NCBI GenBank assembly: GCA_965212085.1
Contig: OZ243042.1
Coordinates: 1,736,001-1,800,000, forward strand
Length of the DNA: 64,000 bases
DNA from: JAHRAW01 sp965212085
GTDB taxonomy: Bacteria > Pseudomonadota > Gammaproteobacteria > Arenicellales > Poriferihabitantaceae
Direction: 5' to 3'
The translations under genes were made by a program, and so were the position numbers. The notes below the pieces were generated by a model. That model did not search any database. It was not told where the DNA came from and was given only the letters and a program-made list of their open reading frames with translations. Below, piece after piece: positions 18,166 to 25,743 of the stretch. Every line of letters starts with the position of its first letter. Within the stretch, counting starts at the first letter, position 1.

Positions 18166-18181
18166 TTTATTCGGTGCGCGT

Positions 18182-20887
18182 TCAGGCCCTGGCGGGGTTG
18201 GGTTTGTCGGCGTCAAGGCCGTACTTTTCGATGGCCGCGGCGCATTGTTCCGGCGGCAGCAGTTCGGCTTCCGCCAAGGCGTGCAAGGTGTTGACCACCA
18301 CGTGGCAGCGGTCCACTTCAAAAAACCGGCGCAAACTGGCGCGGGTGTCGCTACGCCCGAAGCCGTCGGTGCCGAGCACATAGTACTTCTGCGGCACGAA
18401 GGCGCGTATCTGCTCGGCATACAAGCGCACGTAATCGCTGGCGGCGATCACCGGCCCTTCGGCGTTGCCGAGGCACATTTCCACGTAACTCTTGCGCGGC
18501 GACCCTTGCGGGTGCAGGTAGTTGTGGCGTTCGGCGTCGAAGCCGTCCCGCGCCAACTCGTTGAAACTGGTAACGCTCCACACGTCGGCACTGACGTTGT
18601 ATTCCGCCTCCAGCATTTCCGCCGCCGCTTCCACCTCGCGCAAAATCGCGCCGCTGCCGAGCAGTTGCACCTTGAGTTTGTTGTTCTTTTTGCCCTTTTT
18701 ATCGGCGGCACGCAGCGGGTACATCCCCCGCAAAATGCCTTCCTCGACGCCTTTGGGCATGGCCGGATGGGGGTAGTTTTCGTTCATTACCGTGATGTAG
18801 TAGTAGATGCTTTCCTGCTCCCGGTACATCCGCCGCAGGCCGTCGTGGATGATGACCGCGAGTTCAAAACCGTAGGCCGGGTCGTAGGACACGCAGTTGG
18901 GCACGGTGCCGGCGAGGATCAGGCTGTGGCCGTCCTGGTGCTGCAAGCCTTCGCCGGCCAGCGTGGTGCGCCCGGCGGTGCCGCCGAGGATGAAGCCGCG
19001 CGCGCGGCTGTCGCCGGCCGCCCAGCACAGGTCGCCGATGCGCTGGAAGCCGAACATTGAATACAAAATAAAAAACGGGATTACGCAGATGTCGTGATTG
19101 CTGTACGCGGTGCCGGCGGCGATCCACGACGACATCGCCCCGGCTTCGTTGATGCCCTCCTGCAAGACCTGGCCTTCCTTGCTTTCGCGGTAGAACATCA
19201 GTTGGTCGGCGTCCTCCGGCTCATACAACTGCCCCTTGGGGGAGTAGATCCCCAGCTGCCGGAACATTCCCTCCATGCCGAAGGTGCGGGATTCATCGGG
19301 GATGATGGGCACGATGTACTTTTTGAGTTCCTTGTCGCGCACCAGCGACGACAGGATGCGCACGAACGCCATGGTGGTGGAAATCTCGCGCTCGCCGCTG
19401 CCGTCGAGTTGCGACTGGAAAAGTTTCAACGCCGGCAGTTTGAAAGCCGGCTTGCACTGGCTGCGCCGCGCCGGCAGAAAACCGCCCAGCGCGCGGCGCC
19501 GCTCCAGCAGGTAGCGGGTCTCGTCGGAATCCTCGTCGGGGCGGTAGAACGGCGCCTTGGCGACCTGCTCGTCGGTGAGCGGGATATTGAAGCGGTCGCG
19601 GAACGCCAGCATCGCATCCTCGCCCATTTTCTTTTGCTGGTGGGTGGTGTTCTGTCCTTCCCCGGCCTCGCCCATGCCGTAGCCCTTCACGGTCTTGGCG
19701 AGGATCACCGTCGGCTGCCCGCGATGGGCCACCGCCGCGGTGTAGGCGGCGTAGACTTTGTGGGGGTCGTGGCCGCCACGGTTGAGACGCCAGATGTCCT
19801 CGTCGGTCATGTTGGAAACCATTTCCTTGAGTTCGGGATAACTGCCGAAAAACTTCTCGCGCACGTAGGCGCCGTCCTTGGCCTTGAAGGCCTGGTATTC
19901 GCCGTCCACCGCTTCTTCCATGCGCTGCTTCAACAGGCCCTTGTCGTCTCGCATCAGCAGCGGGTCCCAGTACGAACCCCAGATGACCTTGATGACGTTC
20001 CAGCCGGCGCCGCGGAACTCGCTCTCCAGTTCCTGGATGATCTTGCCGTTGCCGCGCACCGGGCCGTCGAGGCGTTGCAGGTTGCAGTTGACCACGAAAA
20101 TCAGGTTGTCGAGGTTCTCGCGCCCGGCCAGCGACAGCGCCCCCATGGACTCCGGCTCGTCCATCTCGCCGTCCCCCGGAAACACCCACACCTTGCGGTC
20201 GCCGGCGTCAATCAGGCCCCGGTGGTGCAGGTATTTCATAAAGCGCGCCTGGTAGATCGCCATGATCGGCCCCAGCCCCATGGACACCGTCGGGAACTGC
20301 CAGAAGTCCGGCATCAGCCACGGATGCGGATAGGAGGAAATGCCGTCGCCGTTCACCTCCTGCCGGAAGTTGCGCAGATCCTCCTTGTTCAGGCGCCGCT
20401 CCAGGTAGGCGCGGGCGTAGATACCGGGGGCCGAATGGCCCTGGATGAACAGCATATCCCCCGGCTGTCCGGCACCGGTTTTGGCATCGGCGTCGGCAGT
20501 GGAAGCCCGCCAGAAGTGATTGAAGCCGACGTCATACAAGGTCGCCGCCGAAGCGAAACTGGCGATGTGCCCGCCCAATTCTGATGATATACGGTTGGCC
20601 CGCACCACCATGGCCAGGGCGTTCCAGCGAATCAACGCACGGATGCGCCGCTCCAGGGCGTGGTCGCCGTCGCTGCGCTGCTCCTGGTGGACCGGAATGG
20701 TGTTGAGATACGCGGTATTGGCCTGATAGGGAATATGCGCGCCGGAGCGCCGCGCCTGGTCAATGAGCCGCTCGATGAGAAAATGCGCGCGCTCGTTGCC
20801 CCCCCGCTCGATCACCGAACTGAGCGCATCCAGCCACTCGCCGGTCTCGGTGGCGTCGCTGTCTGCCAGGGGTTTGGGATCGGACAT
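18182..20887 (-). CDS. aceE: Pyruvate dehydrogenase E1 component (homodimeric type)
   Basis: 901 residues from the ATG at 20887, close to the 887 of E. coli AceE. An upstream in-frame Met at 20965 is not family-like. GGHIASFASAATLYDVGFNHFWR and GHSAPGIYARAYLEGR-like text are E1 signatures. The thiamine-diphosphate motif begins at GDGEMDEPESMGALSLAGRE and ends NLIFVVNCNLQRLDG. It decarboxylates pyruvate and acetylates the lipoyl group of AceF. It is the first gene of the operon; no pdhR regulator is adjacent. Confidence 0.97.
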   Translation of the reverse strand: MSDPKPLADSDATETGEWLDALSSVIERGGNERAHFLIERLIDQARRSGAHIPYQANTAYLNTIPVHQEQRSDGDHALERRIRALIRWNALAMVVRANRISSELGGHIASFASAATLYDVGFNHFWRASTADADAKTGAGQPGDMLFIQGHSAPGIYARAYLERRLNKEDLRNFRQEVNGDGISSYPHPWLMPDFWQFPTVSMGLGPIMAIYQARFMKYLHHRGLIDAGDRKVWVFPGDGEMDEPESMGALSLAGRENLDNLIFVVNCNLQRLDGPVRGNGKIIQELESEFRGAGWNVIKVIWGSYWDPLLMRDDKGLLKQRMEEAVDGEYQAFKAKDGAYVREKFFGSYPELKEMVSNMTDEDIWRLNRGGHDPHKVYAAYTAAVAHRGQPTVILAKTVKGYGMGEAGEGQNTTHQQKKMGEDAMLAFRDRFNIPLTDEQVAKAPFYRPDEDSDETRYLLERRRALGGFLPARRSQCKPAFKLPALKLFQSQLDGSGEREISTTMAFVRILSSLVRDKELKKYIVPIIPDESRTFGMEGMFRQLGIYSPKGQLYEPEDADQLMFYRESKEGQVLQEGINEAGAMSSWIAAGTAYSNHDICVIPFFILYSMFGFQRIGDLCWAAGDSRARGFILGGTAGRTTLAGEGLQHQDGHSLILAGTVPNCVSYDPAYGFELAVIIHDGLRRMYREQESIYYYITVMNENYPHPAMPKGVEEGILRGMYPLRAADKKGKKNNKLKVQLLGSGAILREVEAAAEMLEAEYNVSADVWSVTSFNELARDGFDAERHNYLHPQGSPRKSYVEMCLGNAEGPVIAASDYVRLYAEQIRAFVPQKYYVLGTDGFGRSDTRASLRRFFEVDRCHVVVNTLHALAEAELLPPEQCAAAIEKYGLDADKPNPARA

Positions 20888-20978
20888 TTGCTGGTCTTGC
20901 TCGGTCAGGAATGACGGCAAGTCTAGCCCAATTACCGGGTTTTCGCCATATCCGTGCGGCGGCAACCGCCGCTGACTT

Positions 20979-21842
20979 TCATCGGCGCCGCAGATAAACC
21001 GGAAACCTCGGATTGCCCTTTTTGGTCAATCCATAGTACTTGAACGTAATCACGCCGCCCACGGGCGGCGGCCGGGCGCGGAGTTTGTCGCTGAAGCCCG
21101 AACCGATTTTGACCAGCCGGCCGTTCGCCATCCGGCATTGGAGCGCGCCCATTTTGCCGGTGTATTTGCCCTTGCCGGGGAGGATTTTTTGCACCACGCA
21201 TTCGGCGTCCAAGAAGTTTTTGACTTTCAGGGCCGAGGACAGGCGGCCCGTCTGGTAGGGTGTGCCTGGGTCGCGCACCACCACGCCTTCGCCGCCGCCG
21301 GTGCTTACTTCCGCCAGAAAACTCTTGAGCTGGGCGGTGGCGGTAACCTTGATCTGCGGGATAATTTTCAGGCGGTCGTTGGGGTGTTCTTGCAGAAAGT
21401 CGGCCAAAACCGCCAGTCGCTCCAACAGGCCGCCGGGCTGGCGGGGCACTTCAAAAACGTGGTAACGCACCTGCGCCCATCGCGCGTCTGGTTTTTTTGT
21501 GCGCACGATGGACATGATGTTTTCAAAATCCCCGCGCCGGGTCCACAACTCGCCGTCAAGGGCGAACGGCGGAAAGCCGCGGATGAACCACGTCGGCGCG
21601 TGCAACACCTTGCCGCCACGGCTGAGCAGTTGTTTGCCGTCCCACACCCCGCGCACGCCGTCGAGTTTTTCGCTCATCACCCAGCCCACCACGTTGCGGC
21701 TGCCGTCCCAGGTTTTGAGCAGGAAGACGCCGGGCTTTTGCCCGTGGGCCGCCTGGGACAACAGCAACCCCGCAGCGAGCAACGCCGGGAGCAGGCGACG
21801 GCCACAAAAACCCTTGAACCGCCGCCGCCGAAGCCGTACAAT
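20979..21842 (-). CDS. ligE: Periplasmic ATP-dependent DNA ligase (LigE type)
   Basis: The core has the adenylation motif EKLDGVRGVWDG (motif I lysine), FALDGELW, GEGVVVRDP and LKVKNFLDAE, followed by a small OB domain. This is the minimal Lig E architecture without extra DNA-binding domains. A Sec-type signal (RRRRFKG ... LLPALLAAGLLLSQAAHG) precedes the core, so the enzyme is probably periplasmic, where such ligases are linked to DNA uptake or extracellular DNA. The start is unresolved: no ATG or GTG lies between the signal peptide and an ATG at 21944 that reads antisense through tRNA-Ala. I give the ATT at 21842 as the first position that keeps the whole basic n-region; TTG 21782 is another option. 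Confidence 0.75.
   Translation of the reverse strand: MVRLRRRRFKGFCGRRLLPALLAAGLLLSQAAHGQKPGVFLLKTWDGSRNVVGWVMSEKLDGVRGVWDGKQLLSRGGKVLHAPTWFIRGFPPFALDGELWTRRGDFENIMSIVRTKKPDARWAQVRYHVFEVPRQPGGLLERLAVLADFLQEHPNDRLKIIPQIKVTATAQLKSFLAEVSTGGGEGVVVRDPGTPYQTGRLSSALKVKNFLDAECVVQKILPGKGKYTGKMGALQCRMANGRLVKIGSGFSDKLRARPPPVGGVITFKYYGLTKKGNPRFPVYLRRR
21814..21842 (+). promoter_or_regulatory. Sigma-70-like promoter of tRNA-Ala
   Basis: TTGAAC (21814-21819), a 17-base spacer, and TACAAT (21837-21842), with a GC-rich CGCGCCC discriminator and the tRNA starting 13 bases later. It lies inside the 5' end of the opposing ligase gene. Confidence 0.7.
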
Positions 21843-21854
21843 ACGCGCCCTTTC

Positions 21855-21930
21855 GGGGCCATAGCTCAGCTGGGAGAGCGCAACACTGGCAGTGTTGAGG
21901 TCGGCGGTTCGATCCCGCCTGGCTCCACCA
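21855..21930 (+). tRNA. tRNA-Ala (anticodon GGC)
   Basis: 76 bases with encoded CCA. The acceptor arms GGGGCCA and TGGCTCC pair with one G-U, the D arm is GCTC/GAGC, the anticodon stem CAACA/TGTTG encloses CTGGCAG (anticodon GGC), and the T arm is GGCGG/CCGCC around TTCGATC. Confidence 0.96.
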
Positions 21931-22018
21931 GGCTTAACCGCCATAACCGACCGCCATAACCGCTATCACAGGCACAGGCAAGCGAACAGGCAAGCGCACA
22001 CGAAGATTTGTCAAACCA

Positions 22019-22095
22019 GTCCCCATCGTCTAGTCGGCCTAGGACACTGCCCTTTCACGGCGGCAACAGGGGTTCGAATCCCCTTGGGGACGCCA
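22019..22095 (+). tRNA. tRNA-Glu (anticodon TTC)
   Basis: 77 bases with encoded CCA. Acceptor GTCCCCA/TGGGGAC, anticodon loop CTTTCAC (anticodon TTC), and T arm AGGGG/CCCCT with TTCGAAT. It lies 88 bases after tRNA-Ala and may share its promoter. Confidence 0.96.
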
Positions 22096-22129
22096 TTTTG
22101 ACTGGATTTTGCTTTCGCGGGCATTGTAG

Positions 22130-22290
22130 AAGTTCACTGATTCACTGATAAATTTCATTCATTCTACTTCGTCATTCCTGTATAGGTTCACTAATTCGCT
22201 GACAAATTTCATTCTACGCTGTCATTCTCGAGCGTTAGTGTCCGTTGCCGCGCAAGCGGCTTACGGACACTTGCGTACTCGGGAATCCAG
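22130..22290 (+). repeat. Mosaic repeat modules E and A
   Basis: Two partly overlapping module E units (CACTGATAAATTTCATTCAT; CCTGTATAGGTTCACTAATT) lead into a full module A at 22221-22290, bounded by GTCATTCTCGAG and CTCGGGAATCCAG. Inside A, GTGTCCGTTGCCGC and GCGGCTTACGGACAC form an imperfect inverted repeat. Confidence 0.8.
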
Positions 22291-22321
22291 CGCCACACGA
22301 ACCACCGGCGGTTTAGTCCCT

Positions 22322-22549
22322 GGATTCCCGATACGATGAAAAATATGGTCGCTATCGCTCCCTATTTTTCTATCGTTCGGGAATGACACCGAGGGTGATT
22401 TGTTGTTTCGCGGGGATGACGGCGAGGAGAATTTGCGCTTTTGCGGGTATGACACCGAGAGCGTGGCAACAACTCTGTCGTCATTCCCGAGCGTTAGTGT
22501 CCGTTGCCGCGTAGCGGCTTACGGACACTTGGCGCTCTCGGGAATCCAG
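22322..22549 (+). repeat. Mosaic repeat B-linker-A
   Basis: Module B (22322-22387), a linker with GGTATGACACCGAGAGCGT, then module A (22480-22549). The same three-part arrangement recurs inside the neighbouring autotransporter gene at 23606-23800. Confidence 0.85.
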
Positions 22550-22555
22550 TGCGAT

Positions 22556-24762
22556 TTAGAAACGCAGCGAACCGGTCAACCGGATGTTATGCCCGATGTT
22601 GTCATCGGTTTTCTCGGCACGTTCGCCGGTCAACTCCAATCGTAAGCCGCGCTTGGTCCATTTGCCGAGGGCGTTGGAGAAGTCCATCCCCATCTTTTGG
22701 GTGCGCCCGTCTGCGCTCCAGCCGGGTTCCAGGGTAAAGGTAATGCCACGACCTTGCGCACCGGGGTCATACCGCACTTGCAAACTGGCGTCCCATTCAT
22801 CGTAGTCGTTTTCTTCGTGTACCAGCAGGGCATTGGCTTTCCCCTGCATGCTCAAACCGCTTGCCGGGTGGCGGTAGTCAAAGCCCAATCCCAAATCAGC
22901 ACCGCTACCTTGTTCGGCGTCGCCATCATCCCAGCGCAGGCCGAGTTCCCAGTTCGGGGTGAATCGGGCGCCGTTTGGGGAGGGCGTTCCCGGTACGCGG
23001 CCTTGTATGGCAACGCGCAGGCGTTGGGAGTCTGCGGTTACTGCCGGCAGGTCGGTGGCCTCATCGGCTTCGGATTCCAGTTCCACGGCGAAGGCGCTGG
23101 CTTTCCACGACCATTCGCTGCGTTTGTACGTGGTCAGGTCACCGGATATGCCGGCGGCGATCATTTGCATTTCAATATCCACGTCGGTAGTTTCGTCATC
23201 CCCGTCCGTGGCCAGTTCGGCTTCGCCTTCGCCGTAGCCGAGTACGACCCATGCGTTGGTGGCGTCATTTGGTTGCCATTGGATATAGGGCAGGATGCTG
23301 GTCAGGTCGGCTTCCAAATCGCCCTGGATGTCGTCTGCCTGGTCGTCATAATCCACTTCGCCGTCGCTTTCGGAGATGGCTACGCCTAAACGGACGCCGG
23401 TTGGGGTGCGGTAGTCGGTGCCGAGGTAGGCTGAGGTTACATCGCCGTCTTGTTCAAAGTCGTTTTCGGGTTTGCCGTCGAAGTTGGTGGTGGTGGCGCG
23501 TGCCCAGAGGCTCCAGTTGGAGGTGGCGGTGGCGTCGTCATTCAGGTTTAGGTGGAACGCGCTTTTCGTCAACAGGTCTTTGGCGGACATTGTGGTGGTG
23601 TTCGCTGGATTCCCGATACGATGAAAAACATGGTCGCTATCGCTCCCTGTTTTTCTATCGTTCGGGAATGACACCGAGGGTGATTTGTACTTTTGTGGGT
23701 ATGACGCCGAGAGCGTGTTAACAACGCTGCCGTCATTCTCGAGCGTTAGTGTCCGTTGCCGCGTTAGCGGCTTACGGACACTTGCGACTCGGGAATCCAG
23801 GGTTTGGGCGGGGGTGTTGGTTGCTAACTCAAACTTGTGGCCGCCTATTGTGAAGTGGCTGGTGTTTGCGCTTGCGCCGGTGTTGGTCAGGTAGTCTTCA
23901 AACACGCCCACCGTCCCTGTGGCGAAAGCCCGCCCAAACGCCGCCAGAGTCTTTTCCACAACGCGTTCGTTGCCGAATTGTCCGATGGCGATGGTGAAAG
24001 TCTGTTGTGCGGTGTTGGCGCCGGCGGGATCCATGTCGGTGACGGTGTAGGTGTATTCAACGGCGTCTTGTTCGGTGGTCGGGGTGCCGGCCAAAACGCG
24101 GGTGGCGGGGGTGAAAGTCAAGCCGGCGGGCAGGGCCGGGGTGAGGGTGTAGGTCAGGGCGCGGTTGCCGCCGGTGGCGGTGGGCAGGGTGACGGTGCCG
24201 ATGTCGGTGTCGGCGGCGTAGGTTTGGTCGGGGATGGTGGCGGCGCCGAAGGTCGGGGTGGTGTCGTCTTGCAAGATTATGTTGAAACGTAAAATAGCGA
24301 CGTCGACATCGGCATCTTCGGCGAAGTACTGCGTAGAGGTGGTGCGGGCTGAAGGACAGCTCGGTGTGCCCGAAAGTATGCGCGTATCTTCATCAAAGGA
24401 TATGCCTGTAAGAGCGATGAATGTAAATTCGACTGCCCCGTAAATGAGCGGCAGGTCGCCACCGGTGGCCTCCGGCAGGGTAACGGGTCTGATGGGTTTG
24501 CCGCACGTGAAGGTTTGGTCGGGGATGGTCTGGCTGCCGAAAGTCGGCATGAGGTCGACTTGGGCCTGGGCGTGGTGGGCGGGGATGAAGGTGAAAACGA
24601 GGGCGAACAGGGCGAGGGCGGATGCCTTGTTTCGTAAGGTTAGCGGTTTACTATGTGTATCGGGGGGGGGGGGGCAGGAATGGCCGCTGAGACGCCCGCA
24701 GGCGTGGTTTTATGCGGTTTTTGGGTGGTTTTGACTACGGACAGGAAGTGGGAAAAGGACAT
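22556..24762 (-). CDS. Ig-domain autotransporter/outer-membrane beta-barrel protein, frame broken at a C13 tract (candidate phase-variable)
   Basis: AGGAG (24770-24774) lies seven bases before an ATG at 24762. That frame runs 29 codons, meets 13 C residues (plus-strand G at 24662-24674) and then stops after 40 codons. Beyond the tract another frame is open to 22556 with no stop: it encodes a signal peptide (KASALALFALVFTFIPAHHAQA), two Ig-like modules (IPDQTF..., IPDQTY..., with ATGG and GTPT), a 65-codon translated mosaic repeat, and a C-terminal barrel ending in Phe (RLTGSLRF). C14 or C11 would join the frames into 735 or 734 codons. The first ATG after the signal peptide (24550) would give a non-exported protein. 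It probably is a surface adhesin; a homopolymer sequencing error is the main alternative. Confidence 0.7.
23606..23800 (+). repeat. Mosaic repeat B-linker-A inserted in frame within the autotransporter
   Basis: Module B (GATTCCCGATACGATGAAAA ... TTTTTCTATCGTTCGGGAAT) and module A (GTCATTCTCGAG ... CTCGGGAATCCAG) as in the copy at 22322-22549. The 195 bases equal 65 codons and contain no stop in the gene's frame, so the barrel downstream stays in frame. It falls between the passenger part and the barrel. Confidence 0.85.
24662..24674 (+). repeat. Poly-G tract (C13 in the coding strand), likely slippage site
   Basis: Thirteen consecutive G on the plus strand, between the start codon and the signal-peptide frame of the autotransporter. 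Homopolymers of this length are typical contingency loci in surface-protein genes. Confidence 0.8.
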
Positions 24763-24769
24763 GAGAATT

Positions 24770-24774
24770 CTCCT
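24770..24774 (-). promoter_or_regulatory. Ribosome-binding site that fixes the autotransporter start
   Basis: AGGAG on the minus strand, seven bases upstream of the ATG at 24762-24760. It is the only good start signal near the gene and lies on the far side of the C13 tract. Confidence 0.7.
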
Positions 24775-24868
24775 GAAAGGGTGGTCGTGGTAGGCCGTGA
24801 ATTTGCCGGATTATACCATAATCCAAAGAAATGCCATCCCCCAAAATGGGCGGAATATGGCGGTTTTG

Positions 24869-25072
24869 ACGCTGGATTGCTCGTATCGTCCCTGATACTC
24901 GCCCTACGGGCTACGCGCAATTTTGCTCCCGGCAAAATTGTCCCGGGTACACAAGTGTCCGTAAGCCGCTTGTGCGGCAACGGACATTAACGCTCGGGAG
25001 TGGCGGCGTAGGGACAGGTCGCGACCTGTCCCTATTTGGCCGTGAATTAGTGAACCTATACAGGCGGGGCGG
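24869..25072 (+). repeat. Mosaic repeat modules C, A, D and E
   Basis: Module C (24869-24946, GACGCTGGATTGCTCGTATC ... GGCAAAATTGTCCCG), module A in inverted order (24947-25000), palindrome D (25009-25034, GGGACAGGTCGCGACCTGTCCC core) and module E (25046-25072, GTGAACCTATACAGG). Module E supplies the stop codon of the GST gene. Confidence 0.8.
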
Positions 25073-25622
25073 TGGCGGCAAACGCTTCTACTTGGTCGGC
25101 GGCGGCCAGCAGGTCGCGGAGGTTGTCGAGTCCGTCGAGGTTGATGCGCTTGCGAAACAGCGCCCAGCCAAGGAAGCAGGCGCAGCGCAGGGCGCCGTCC
25201 CGGCTGAGGTCCCGGTCGGTGGCGAAGCGCCGGTCGAGGGCTTCAAGGCCGCTTTGGATGCGGTTTTTCTGGCGCCCGAGGTACTTGATTTGTTCGGGGC
25301 CGAAGCCTTCGTTTTCCAGCATGAACACGTTGATGGCGCTGTCCAGCAGGGTGTTGGTTATGGCGAAGTTTTCAGAATCCTCAAGGTCGGCGAGGAAGCG
25401 CTTGCCGGGTTCGCCGGATTTTTCCCGGATGTATTTCAGGATCGAAGCGGAGTCGGTCAGCGTGCGCTCGCCGTCGCTGAGGAACGGCACCTTGGCGGTG
25501 GGTGATTTTTCCGCGCTCATCGCGTAATCGGCTTCCACGAAGTCGAAGTCCAGACCCTCCTGGGCCAGCGCCACGCGGCAATGGCGGACGAAGGGCGAGG
25601 TATAACTGCCGTAAAGTTTCAT
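25056..25622 (-). CDS. Glutathione S-transferase family protein
   Basis: 188 residues from the ATG at 25622. MKLYGSYTSPFVRHCRVALAQ is the thioredoxin-like N-terminal strand and helix with the glutathione-site Ser; AKVPFLSDGERTLTDSASIL contains the cis-Pro (VP) and SxxI motif. The all-helical C-domain is short. It may conjugate glutathione or act as a small-molecule isomerase; the substrate is unknown. The final codons (CCT GTA TAG) are part of repeat module E, so the natural C-terminus has probably been replaced. It is divergent from the protease gene at 25744. Confidence 0.82.
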   Translation of the reverse strand: MKLYGSYTSPFVRHCRVALAQEGLDFDFVEADYAMSAEKSPTAKVPFLSDGERTLTDSASILKYIREKSGEPGKRFLADLEDSENFAITNTLLDSAINVFMLENEGFGPEQIKYLGRQKNRIQSGLEALDRRFATDRDLSRDGALRCACFLGWALFRKRINLDGLDNLRDLLAAADQVEAFAATAPPV

Positions 25623-25743
25623 GAAATTTCCTGTTATGGGGGTCAATGACCGGGAAAGTGTAGCAGAGAATGGCCGGCGTGTGCTACGGCCCGAACCCGG
25701 ACGGCGTTTCCCGGTCATAGCAGATGCCTGCCATAATTCGCCG

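Larger units (their letters stand above)
22096..22555. other. Repeat-filled region between tRNA-Glu and the autotransporter gene
   Basis: 460 bases composed almost entirely of mosaic repeat modules (E, A, then B-linker-A). No gene, terminator hairpin with T run, or promoter stands out. The last repeat ends six bases before the autotransporter stop codon. Confidence 0.7.

Noticed and set aside
21842..21944. N-terminal extension of the DNA ligase.
   Set aside because: The translated text is the antisense of tRNA-Ala, a well-known annotation artefact.
25009..25034. Palindrome D as a restriction or replication-origin signal.
   Set aside because: It contains TCGCGA, but its recurrence with shared flanks shows that it is a repeat module; no origin-type DnaA boxes accompany it.
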